A DNA stretch of 64,000 nt from Marchantia polymorpha subsp. ruderalis (Eukaryota; Streptophyta; Marchantiopsida; Marchantiales; Marchantiaceae): NCBI GenBank assembly GCA_037833965.1, contig AP031351.1:11420501-11484500 (forward strand). The letters run 5' to 3'. Below the pieces are notes generated by a model, which saw nothing but the letters and a program-made list of their open reading frames with translations, was not told the origin of the DNA and ran no database searches. Made by a program: the position numbers and the translations under genes. The first letter of the stretch is position 1, and the number at the start of each line of letters is the position of its first letter. Below are positions 50,178 through 59,638 of the stretch, piece after piece.

Positions 50178-50469
50178 TGCGTCACCTGCACACACAAACG
50201 TTCTCCCTTTCGCTCGCTCTCTCACAATCGCCACTGCGCGTCGGCCGCTCAAGCACTGACTGCTCACTCTCTCTTCGCTCACGCTCAAGTTCGCTACTCG
50301 CAATTCTCTCCAAGGTCTGTCAAGATCCTTGCGCAACTCGTCTCCGCACTCTCTCCTCTCACTGCAGGTCTCTCCGCCCTTGCGCGTAATCTTGGAAGCT
50401 GGAACTCGCAGAATCAAGAATGAGAGAATGAGACTGGAGCGCAGTCTTTTCTTCTCCGAATTCAAGAAC

Positions 50470-51450
50470 GTCCAACGTTCTTACTGGTTACAACGTACGC
50501 AGCCGGCTATACGGCCTAACGGTTCGCCCTTTGCATGCGCGAATTCACGTCTCCACACTGCGCGCATTCGCATGCGTGAATGTTGAATTCTCCCGCCGCC
50601 GCCGCCTTCCGGACTCGAGTCCGCCGTAGGGTATGCGTCGGCTATGTTGTCTTTCCCTAACCCGTCCATCACCGGAGGCGTGTCGCCGCTGGCGTGTTCC
50701 TTATCCGTCGGCGCCTTGCTGGAGGCGCACATCCAGTCGGAGCGAATTACGCCGGCGCGTATTCGTACCGCTTATTTTGTCCTTTATGCCTCGTCCATTG
50801 CTGACGGTGCATATCCTGCCGGCGCAAATCATGCCAGCGCATCCGGCCATCAGCGCCACGTCGGAGGCGTACATCCGACCGGCGCTTTCCTTCCATGAGC
50901 AGCCGCCAAAGGCGCTTCCGACTCTGAGTTGGTTTCCTCCCATGAGCGCGCGATTCCGCCGAAGGCGCATCGCCGAGGGCGTACGGGAGTCCTTTCCGGC
51001 TGTGAACCCTAGCGCGAACGGCGCATGTCCGGCTACGAGTTTTCCGACGCTCATAACTTCTCCGTCCCTGATCCATCTCCCACGCTCTTGGGCTCGTTAG
51101 AACGAGCGTCCTGAGCTCTTTCTAATGCAACTTCAACTAATTGGATCTACCGTGTATTCCGATCGTTATGAAGGTTTTCCCTTTCCGCGCTAGCGGCGCA
51201 TCGCCGAAAGCGCACTCATGGTCGGAAGCCTTCAGAGGTCCGGGCCCTTCTTCTGACGTCTCTAGCAAAACCTCCTCCTGAGGTGTCTGCGCCGGAAGCG
51301 TAGCTTCCTTAAACGCTGGAAGCGCGTGAGTAGAGACACCTCAGAAAAGGAGCTTTTGCCGAAGGCGCCGAAGACATTGGCGTTGGTACATCCGACTACG
51401 CGATTCTTCGTGACCTCGTGACGATCTCATCAATCCACTCTATTTAACGT
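50470..51450 (-). promoter_or_regulatory. GC-rich leader of the copy 1 unit
   Basis: It contains many spaced GGCGC words followed by A-T-CC and CCGG, for example GGCGCACATCCAGTCGG (50727), GGTGCATATCCTGCCGG (50807) and GGCGTACATCCGACCGG (50865). The open frames here on both strands overlap and have no known domain. A TATA-like TTAAATAG lies on the minus strand near 51440. The transcript leader is inferred. Confidence 0.4.
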
Positions 51451-51500
51451 ACCCTTTTCTAACTACAAACACTGCTTCGGTACTAGTTTTCTAAAATTGT

Positions 51501-53880
51501 TTAAATTCTGCAAAAAAAACAAAAAGTGTGTTACCACAAAAACGCAAGGAAGTTGCGCAAAATCCTCTTTGCTTGAGTTACTCTAATTTTGAAATTCCAA
51601 ATTAAGGGTTTTGATGGGGCAACACAGACTTCCGAAATACGACGAAAGAAGAAAGAAAACTTGGAAAGTAAGGACGAATATATCATATGTTGCAGGAACA
51701 AGCCGGCGTTGAAGAAGCTTAGCCACCAACTTCCACAAAAAGTGGAATCACAACTTCAATCAAAGGTTAGCCACCAACTCTCTGCAGTCAAATATTGTAC
51801 AAGAGAAACTAGTCAGAGGAGTCGGTAATACAATAATCATTCGATTGATTCCGACTTGAAAACTAAAACCAAGAGAGTAAATCATAATACAGATCACATG
51901 CAGCTGGTTACGTTTTAGTTTATGACAAAAAGCAGGACAGTTGGGCTCGTGGACCCAGAGTGTGCATGGAATGACTAATGCAAGCAGTTACTGCGTTCAG
52001 AAAAACAATGTACAGAATTATATTGAGACGCGAACTTTATTTGCTGGTAATAGAGTTTAGAATATACGTGACTTGTAGCACCAAATGTAAAGGTCTGTTC
52101 GAATTCGCGGCTAGAGGATTTGAATTGAAGCTAGGAGTCAGGCATCAATGAGATGTAAGGACGTGAAACGCTATAGATATGTCGAATACCTGGAGTGGAA
52201 TAACAGGTTGGACTTGAAAATGTAAATCTTCTGCGAAATAATCCACCCTAAACCACATCATTCTTTTCAAAGAAGACAAAGTTGTCAACGTATGATACAC
52301 ATTAATCTACCTTTACAATGAGAGGATTGCTCGGCACTGAGCAGGCTGTACAATCTTGAATCACCACTCGACACCTCATGAAACGATCTTCAGTTCCTAC
52401 ACAGCGTCTCGTACACAGGGAGAGTGCGTACGGTTGTGTAAGTCAAAGTGTACTCCCATCCAGCTCATCTAAGTCCGTACACTTTTGCAACAAGAGAACA
52501 TTTATCTTGACTCCTTACATGTCTGCCTAACAGTGCCATTTCAAATTTCGTTCGGTGTAGTGCACAGAGAAATAACGAAACAGTTTACATTTGAATAAAA
52601 TATAGAGTATTATGCAAACAAAGTAGAAAACAGTGAAAGTACTTCTGACGGATCAATACAAAGGTGATTGCACAATCCGGCGATCCCAGTTGACAGCCTT
52701 TGTTTGAGCAGACCTGGCCTTTCAGCTTGAACACGAAAGGCTATTCGAAGACATTGATGATTACGCATTTTGTCTCGTAAACGTTTTTTAACCTGGACAA
52801 TCTGTATTCTCTTGATTTTGGATTTGCTCCAAAATATTCTCACCCACTTGTTTTCACATTTCAAAAACGGATTTCTAAATGAGAAAGAAATTATGAACAA
52901 TCTATTACTCTCAAGCTAAAGTCAAGGAACATATTGTTTAAGAGTTTAGGGGGCATTGTCCTCTGCAGCAGTTTTTCGCAGCAGTTTATACGATCAGTGG
53001 AAGGACAGTAGCCTCAACGGTGGTCAGACTGACAGCTAACTATCGGTGTCGCCAGACAGAATCGTCGAAATCAGAGAACCCATAGGCTTCGTGATGCACG
53101 GTTTCTGCAAAGTATTAGGTCAACGAGAGGTAGCCATTTCCAGCATGTTCCACGTCCCTGAGACTGGATACAATCTACGAATCTGGATACAATCGAGTGA
53201 GAAAATCCGAATGTGCACAGGACTTGGAAAAGAAAGCCCTGTGCTGTAATTTACTCTGAAATTTAGTGAAGTACATTCGAGATACGTGACCAAAACTGAG
53301 AGGACCCAGGTCCTTGACCAAGTCACAAGCCCTACGTCTACAAAGCTCTTTTTGTTCTAACAGTTGTCCTCCGTACTTCTTTCTTTGGCACTGGAACCAA
53401 AATACTAGGGCCACTAGTGCCTACGATCCATTGGTACCCATCCATGTGTGTCATGTACGAAGTGAAGAGCTTGGATCATTGAACTGCAGATAATATATGG
53501 TCCAAGATCTCATCTGCTGGGCGAGTTGAGAAAACAATCAAAGAGGTGAATAGGTACCTGAAAAATGTACATCGGAGTCACAGTGATCGTATCCATAGAT
53601 GTATGTCGTTCATATGGTTTTGGTGCACATGCCGAACAAGCTGCGACCCGAGAAAACTTACACGATGGGTCCCTCCGAAGTATGTGCCCCTGCTGCATCT
53701 GCACGCTCAAGATTTCGTATCTATAGACTGTATCCGTATGCATCAAGAGGTGGGTCCCTCCGAAGTCTGTCACCTCTTACACTCTCTGTGCCCCGGCCTC
53801 ACTCCCTCGCTCCCGACCAGCAAAAGCAGCACCAAAAATGTAAGAAGCGCACGCAAGCAGGAAAAAAAATTCTTCCCTCT
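51501..53880. other. Inner right part of the hAT, unidentified
   Basis: Moderately AT-rich. A 96-codon minus frame (52610-52900; Lys/Arg-rich first half) and a 67-codon plus frame (53046-53249) have no recognised domain. Two copies of GGGTCCCTCCGAAGT occur at about 53669 and 53753. Confidence 0.4.
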
Positions 53881-53888
53881 CGTCTCGC

Positions 53889-53982
53889 TCCCTGCCTCTC
53901 ACCACAGCGCTGGGCTATTCGGCTGCCCCAAGAAGTCCCTGCCTCTCGCCGCATCGCTGGGCTATTCGGCTGTCCCAAGAAG
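53889..53982. repeat. 47-bp tandem repeat in the right subterminal region
   Basis: Two copies with period 47, each running TCCCTGCCTCTC...GCTGGGCTATTCGGCTG...CCCAAGAAGTC, with a few substitutions. It lies about 230 bases inside the right terminus of the hAT. Confidence 0.85.
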
Positions 53983-54072
53983 TCTGTGCTACTTTTGCTA
54001 TGGGTTTCCACGCAGTACGCCGGTAAAATAATTTTTTTTAGGGTAAAACCTGGGGTCTCCCCGGGTTTACTC

Positions 54073-54107
54073 TAAAAAGACTCCGGGTGTAACCCCGAGT
54101 CTTTTTA
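54073..54107. repeat. Right subterminal hairpin of the hAT element
   Basis: TAAAAAGACT...AGTCTTTTTA (10 perfect base pairs) extended imperfectly by CCGGG/CCCCG around loop TGTAA. It mirrors the left-end hairpin in position and in its A5-G...GGG composition. Confidence 0.75.
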
Positions 54108-54208
54108 GGGGGTGAACCGGTTCCTTCCGGTTGTCCCCCCGTTTCTCCCCCTGTCGCGGAAATGATCGGGCTATTCCTGGGGGAATCCCGGGGGAATGTC
54201 AAACCCTG

Positions 54209-54405
54209 ATGATAATAGATCTTGGATCTTTAGCAAGTGTCACATATTATGATATAATACTTCGCGGTTTTTCACATTAGTGGTCATCCAAAGTCTATGA
54301 ATATAAACTTCATGACCTTGTTGTAATCAAACTATCCCGGCGATGGAAAGACATGTCAATATTGGAGCGGTTGGCATGAACCTTTAGGAACAAAAAATAA
54401 TGCCT
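54209..54405 (-). mobile_element. Ty3/gypsy integrase N-terminal part, displaced by the hAT
   Basis: The minus strand reads, with stops, through FVPKGS, PLQY, HVFPSPG, DYNKVMKF, PLM and ICDTC (54247-54233), then RSK and YYHQ running into the duplicated target site. Intact gypsy integrases have FVPxGS, HDxPxAGHFG, NKTxxxI, FWWPxM and SCDxCQRxK: the HH-CC zinc-binding domain directly before LLxPLPIPE. That next block is found 12.3 kb away at 41915 and below. The relic stops near 54405, where the plus-strand copy 2 begins. Confidence 0.87.
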
Positions 54406-55932
54406 AAGAAGGCGATTTGCTTTACGATCACAAGAGCCTAAAGGTGAGTCAGCAAGAAGAGAAGACATTTGCAGTGTTGTTTAAGTCGCCTTGATCGACC
54501 AAGAATGGATGGCGGACAACGGATTACGTCGACCCGCAGCGACACAATGTGGCAGTGGCACTAATACAGAATTTGAGGCCTTTGCGCACGATGTACATGG
54601 CGTCTTGGCAGGTAGGATTTGTGGAACGCGCGGTGACAGGGAAGCCAATTCATAGAACTCGGATCTTGTGAAGTGTCAATGACAGGAATGTCAATGACAA
54701 GTTCAAGGAACTGCAAATTTATTTGTCCCCGTTCTTTACAATCACTATTGAGGTATGGAATTGCTGACAGAGGAGTAGAATAGAAAATTCCTGCTCGAAA
54801 GGGAAATTATCAGATTAGAGGACGAAGGAGCTTTGGAAGAGAACGAAGTTGTCAACAAAGATAAAAACGTTGAACCTGCGCGGCCTTCAGCCGAAGTTGA
54901 CATGTAAGACGACGATGTTGAGGAACCACTTGTGAAGAGGCGAAGGAGATTGCAGACGCCTTCGGCTACGGAAGATGTTGTTGGACGTAGCGGGTTGTGG
55001 ACCAAAAGACCTGCACATGTGCGGTTGAGGATGACACATATGCATGCTCTCAGTAAGGTGAATCCACAAAGCAGAAGGAAGGAAGTACTGGACAACGCAG
55101 AATGCAACGAGACTACGTCGCAACCTCAGCTATCTTCGGATCATTGGACTGCAGTGGAAATGCATGATACAGAAACTAAAGACGAATGGCCTTTGAAGTG
55201 GCGATCTTCGAATGTGCATAAGGAGAAGCCTTTGGCAGAAGGCGAAAAGGAAGAAGACAAGACCGAGATGGAGTCTTCAGATCAACACTCTTGGTCTTCG
55301 GGCGAACGAACTTCGGACGTGCGGGAAGAGATTGAGAAGTCTTCAAAGTTTTCTCATTCGAACGAAGAACCTTCTAAGCAGTTTGCGGCAACAGTTACAG
55401 AAAAACCAACGCTGCCTTTGTGTCAAGTGTCTTTAGAGACAGTGGAGTTTGATCGGGGCGAAGGGCATTTGATCTGTAAGCAGAAGTCGGCAGAGTTTAG
55501 TCTGTTGGATATTTTGAGTGAGAGTCTTGTTTCGATAGTGAAGTTCTTAGATAGAAAGATGGTGAAATACTTAGTGTCAGCGTCTTCGGCGGGTTCTTAT
55601 GTAGTGTTGGTGCGTAGACAGACGAAGTCAAAGGCGGCAACAACCGTTCGGGATGACCATACGGATTGCAATTTTGACTTACGAGTGTGCAACCGTGACA
55701 GTTACCTTGCAAGAGTGAGAAGAGCAACTTCGAGCGAAGGAGTTGGAGTGCGAACATCTTCGGCGAGAGTTAATTGCTGAAAGTAGTCTTCGTAGACAGA
55801 AGGAACATGAATGCAAGGACCTTCGGGTTGAAGTTCGCGCAGTTTAGAAGACAAAGGAGGAACTTCAGGACGGATTGAAGGAGTCTCGAGGAATGTTTCA
55901 GAGAGAATTTCAGCGAGCGGAACAAATGATCG

Positions 55933-56113
55933 GACGTCTGGTGGCACAAGAGTGGATGATGGTTGCAGAAGTAGCTTATTCGGAGGATCCATTAGATACC
56001 TGCGAGGCTGCCAGGTCTTTGGGGACGTCTGGTGGCACAAGAGTGGATGGTGGTTGCAGAAGTAGCTTATTCGGAGGATCCATTAGATACCTGCGAGGCT
56101 GCCAGGTCTTTGG
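55933..56113. repeat. 91-bp tandem duplication inside copy 2
   Basis: GACGTCTGGTGGCACAAGAG starts at 55933 and again at 56024. The copies differ by about one base (GATGATGG against GATGGTGG). The 91-base period is not a multiple of three, so it shifts the reading frame. Confidence 0.95.
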
Positions 56114-56504
56114 AGCGCTGAAGAGAGTTGGATGCAGATTGCAAGAGGTTACAATCTCAACTGTCGGTAGTTGAGTAGCAGTTGGCCATTGCTTAGGCAA
56201 AACTAGTGGACACAGAGACGACCATCAAACGTCTAGAGCAGAAGATAGATGTTGGTTTGCGAGCTAGAGTAGAACGTTCTCTTCGCAGTTATGTGGAGTA
56301 CGAGATCCAGACCACAAAGTGGTTGAAGTTAGAATTGTTAAAGCCTAGATTGAGAGTACTGGAAACCAGCGAGGTGATAGGACATTGACAATAATGTAGA
56401 ATAGTTAGTTCTTTCATATCTAGTTTAGAAGAGACTAGGGAGAACTTAGAGTTAGAGCTCACAGCGGTTCTGAGTAGGATAGAAGTATTTAGGAGCTCTA
56501 CGGG

Positions 56505-56576
56505 TGTGGCAACTAATGCATCAGTGTACTTCGCATCTAGTGTGGCAACTAATGCATCAGTGTACTTCGCATCTAA
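56505..56576. repeat. 36-bp tandem duplication inside copy 2
   Basis: TGTGGCAACTAATGCATCAG starts at 56505 and 56541; the copies are identical apart from the last base or two. Confidence 0.95.
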
Positions 56577-57170
56577 TGGGGGCTCGCAGCTAACGGATGA
56601 TGCCTCACGATGTTCGTTGTGAATAAAGTGGTCCAAGTCTCTACCTTTGGGGGCTTTTCTATGAGACAGTTCTCAGTCCTAAGTCTGCATTTCTCCGCAC
56701 TTCTGTGAGTTATGCGTTTTGTCACAGTGCAAGAATTGTTTCGGTTTGTCGAAGATATCGCATTTGAAGTAGAGTAGCCAACTCGGATGATCTGAGTGGT
56801 GCATACTGTAGTTCAAGATTTAAGCAAAATTGGTAATAAATTGGTTTAATAAATTGTAAATTGGTTGCTAATTGCAGCAGGCTAAACGTGTAACCTTGAG
56901 AAGTTTCCCCCTGAATATCAAGTGCAAATTCGCTTGTGGTTCTGTGTTGTTTATCAAATGTATTTCAGGATTTTGATGTGATTACACCCTGAATTTGTAT
57001 GAGCTTAGATTTAACACTTGCTTTTGGGAGTCACATGTGCATGAGAAATAAAACTCGTCAATAGAATGTTAAACGTGATAGTATTTCAATCTCTGGTTTT
57101 GTTTTTTTATTCGTGGTATTGAGTCTATACCATTATGCTCCATTTTGGTATTTATCTGTTGTTTCATCAG

Positions 57171-58657
57171 TTCAACGAGATTGTGTTATGACTAGCAATG
57201 ATTCTTTGTGCTATGACAAGTAAACCGCATGCAAGATGGGTCATGGACTTTCTCGATGGCATCGGCAGTTGTCAGCACACTTGTCGTCTCGAAAGATCAC
57301 GATTCGGAGTCTTCATACGATTGGAATCGTTGTGATGAACGTGAGTGACATTATTTAAACGAAGCCAAAATTTTAAAAGCATTTTTTAGTAACTTGAAAA
57401 CAACTGCGAGGATGCCCATGGGAAGACTCGTGAAGGCCGGAAAAAGAGTCTTTGGTAAAACCAGTACATGCACTGGGCATATACTGGGAAGTTCTCTCCT
57501 ACAGGACCAGCAAAACTTGTCAAACGCTGTCGTCAGAGGACAATGAACGAGAGAGTAAAAAATAAGTCCCACCGAGACCCCAAGTGTGCCATATCCACGT
57601 ACATTGGCCTGAGATGAGAAAGGGCGAGTGATTTTCGAACGCGAGGAAGAACAGTGTGGCAGGCGGTTAAATTGGCCTCAAGCTTTCACTTCCAATTCTC
57701 GAAGTGCCAGTTCACAGTCTGAGGAATCATTGCTCTGTATTGCTAAAACGGGCTCGCATCTGGCAGAACCTCAAGTAAGACGACGGGTGTAAAGCACACA
57801 AAAGTCGTCTCTATCGTCAGATACATTCCAGGAGGTCGTGCAAAGATTTTTTCTGTCTGTTATCTCTGAAACGGCTTAGGACCACGACTTTCTTTTTCTG
57901 GAACACTTCAGTACATCCTTCTCACACAAAGAGGCCACTCAAAGCATCACACATCGAAGTAGTTGGTAGTTGCCTTTTTGATATGATCAGGCTCAGGCCC
58001 TGTCGAGTACATGCATTAGTTTGGAGACTGAGACCACAGGAGACCTACTTGTGACTCTCGTCATAGATTTCCCATTTGTTATTTGCACTCCCTTGATTTC
58101 GGACAAGGACAGACTTTCCGTTGCGCCACGACTCCGAAAAGCAAATAGGCGGAGAACCGATTGCGTTTGCTGCCCTTATATGTCCGTGCAGCATGTCTGT
58201 TCTGAGTCTGAGTCGGTATTCCAAATCTACGTATTGCTCAAAAGCTGCAGTCAGTAGCGCCACTTTTAACATGTGACGAAACATATAAAACCTCAGGGCT
58301 CTTCCGTCATATCAGCCTGACGATGAAAGTTTGAAGCCTGTGCCTTGTTCGATCCTCCAGCCAACGGCTGACCTCCTCGATTCTGTCCCCAGGTATTCAT
58401 TACACATGTGTGGCAAGAAAACCTGCAGTCTGTCCGAGCAAGCTGGTCGCTAGAGAGAGAGAGAGCGAGAGCGCTAGTGAAAGTCAGCTGCACTGGATCA
58501 GATTCCATACGCAGATCCAGTGCAGCTTCGATAGAACTGCAGCAGATAACTATACTTTGTCGTAAGGATATGTTTTGGCCATTTGTCATGCGTTTTAGGT
58601 TCTATGTTGACTGACAGTGTGCAGTGTGTGCTTGTGGTGTAAAGGAATACCTTGCGA
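57171..58657. other. Intergenic before the SAM-domain frame
   Basis: No gene is supported. A (GA)n run at about 58452-58470 is followed by a 14-base perfect hairpin (58486-58499 with 58514-58527; AGCTGCACTGGATC). Confidence 0.45.
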
Positions 58658-59638
58658 ATGAGGGCCGGAAGAAAGGAGGGAGGTATGGGTGGAGGCGAGC
58701 ATAAATTCTGTTGGTTTTCGTGGTTGAGTGATGTGGGAATGGAGCATTACGCAAGCAAATTCGAGAAGAACATGCTCGGGGAGCAGGACGTGGTACATAT
58801 GAATCACGACCTGCTCAAAAGCATGGGCATACACGTCGCCAAGGAAAGAATAAAAGTGCTGGATCGCTAGACGAAACACTTGCAAGAGAAAACGAAGCGA
58901 AGCAACTCAATGCTGAAGAAAGTGGTGAAGAAAATTCAGGAACATCAGCAGGCTAGTATCGTACGCAGGGTGGAGAGAAGCGGCGTCGACGAATGCAAGT
59001 TGCTGGACTGGGCCAAAGCGAACTGGCTGCTGTGCGATAGGACTCGGTTGGTCGAAGAAGCTTATCTGAGACCTAGTGCTCCCAGTCAAAGGACGAGCAT
59101 TCTTACCGATGACAATCGAACCGAGTCGGATCAAGAGGTTCTACGATCGACGAAGGACATCTTGTGGGCCGTCCTTTTCGGCACCGAGAAGACGAACGTG
59201 CACTTGACCCGCGTCGCTCGTGAGCTGCTTTGCTTGACGGTTCCTTCTTACAAAGCTTATGCCTTCAACTTCTTCCGAGCCGTCACAGAGTTGGGTGCTT
59301 CGGGCACTTGGAGGTATCCAGACAACGTCAGTAACGACCACAATGCTTCCAACATTCTTCTCCAGGTCGAGTTTGGGGAGACAGAATCGAACCTGATCGG
59401 TGATGTGATCATGGTCTGCACTCATCTGATTAACCTCCTCGAAGTGAACGAGCAGGTCCTCTACGCTCGATGCATCAGCGTCGAGCAGAGTACGTTGTTC
59501 ACTCATTTGTATTTCCAGCGATCTTCGTACAGACATAAAATCGTGTGCATACTATTCTCAACTCCGAATCCCGGAATTTTCACCGGCCAATCTTCTCCGA
59601 GAGCCTCTCTTTCTGCAGGAGATGGAGGCCTGCCATAA
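58658..59638 (+). pseudogene. SAM-domain protein with one in-frame stop
   Basis: From ATG 58658 the frame encodes a Gly-rich start and then a SAM domain: FSWLSDVGMEHYASKFEKN, DVVHMNHDLLKSMGI, RIKVLD. SAM domains are small helical protein-protein or RNA-binding modules. A TAG at 58868-58870 interrupts it, after which the same frame continues for about 255 codons: a basic coiled stretch (KKVVKKIQEHQQ), then a helical region (STKDILWAVLFG, TRVARELLCLTVPSYKAYAF, IMVCTHLINLLEVNEQVLYA) that I do not recognise. The family usually has an amphipathic SAM end, and the TAG falls just after it, so a short 71-residue protein is possible. Alternatively it is a single-exon copy disabled by one mutation. Potential splice sites (GTACGT at 59491, TTTCTGCAG at 59621) do not give a convincing continuation. 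Confidence 0.62.

Larger units (their letters stand above)
46690..51500 (-). mobile_element. YLDRK-family unit within the hAT (copy 1)
   Basis: A GC-rich block, sharply different from the AT-rich hAT DNA either side, containing the long frame 47622-50465, its leader (50470-51450) and a 3' non-coding tail to about 46690. The tail shares blocks with the tail of copy 2 at 54.4-57.2 kb: GAAGTTTCCCC-TGAAT near 47270 against 56910, and a GTGG-T-TTGA...ACCA...GTTTT stretch near 46690-46740 against 57110-57165. This shows that the repeat unit is longer than the coding region. I found neither long terminal repeats nor target duplications at its edges. It could be a nested insertion or cargo that moves with the hAT. 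Confidence 0.6.
41916..54208. mobile_element. 12.3-kb hAT DNA transposon carrying captured sequence
   Basis: Both ends read CAGGGTTTGACA inwards (12 of 12 bases identical as inverted repeats), flanked by the perfect 8-bp duplication ATGATAAT. The subterminal 150-200 bases on each side are GC-rich and carry hairpins that share an AAAAAG(A)CTC/GTCGGGG core. Inside, on the minus strand in order of transcription: the YLDRK-family frame, a DCP1 gene fragment and a BED/hAT transposase. The insertion target is the integrase of a gypsy relic, and removing the element plus one duplication copy restores a single integrase frame. At 12,293 bp it is much longer than usual hAT elements of 2.5-5 kb. The transposase has two in-frame stops, so present autonomy is doubtful. 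Confidence 0.93.
54405..57170 (+). pseudogene. Decayed copy 2 of the YLDRK/coiled-coil family
   Basis: The plus strand from 54411 (GDLLYDHKSLKVSQQEEK) follows copy 1 (GDLLFEADSVKVSQEEE) through KNGWRTTDY, NVAVALIQNLRP, MASWQVGFVER and YLSPF, with TGA stops. The middle part (54932-55780 open frame) is Glu/Ser-rich and ends in the family block VKFLDRKMVKYL...GSYVVLVRRQTKSKAATT. Beyond it the coiled-coil region is frameshifted and carries two fresh tandem duplications. The 3' tail to about 57170 shares non-coding blocks with copy 1. The 5' end of the family (residues before about 80) is absent, replaced by the gypsy relic. It is clearly a non-functional relative in the opposite orientation to copy 1, and diverged enough not to be a recent duplicate. 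Confidence 0.85.

Noticed and set aside
46690-51500. Long terminal repeat retrotransposon interpretation of the YLDRK unit
   Set aside because: No matching terminal repeats, primer-binding site, RT or integrase motif was seen; the 3' tail has a CCCTGTGGGTTTGAT-like word known from retroelements, but that alone is too weak.
54284-54380. A plus-strand extension of copy 2 (RRWKDMSILERL) resembling the upstream family region
   Set aside because: The minus strand of the same bases fits the gypsy integrase zinc-finger region far better, so the plus-strand resemblance is coincidental.
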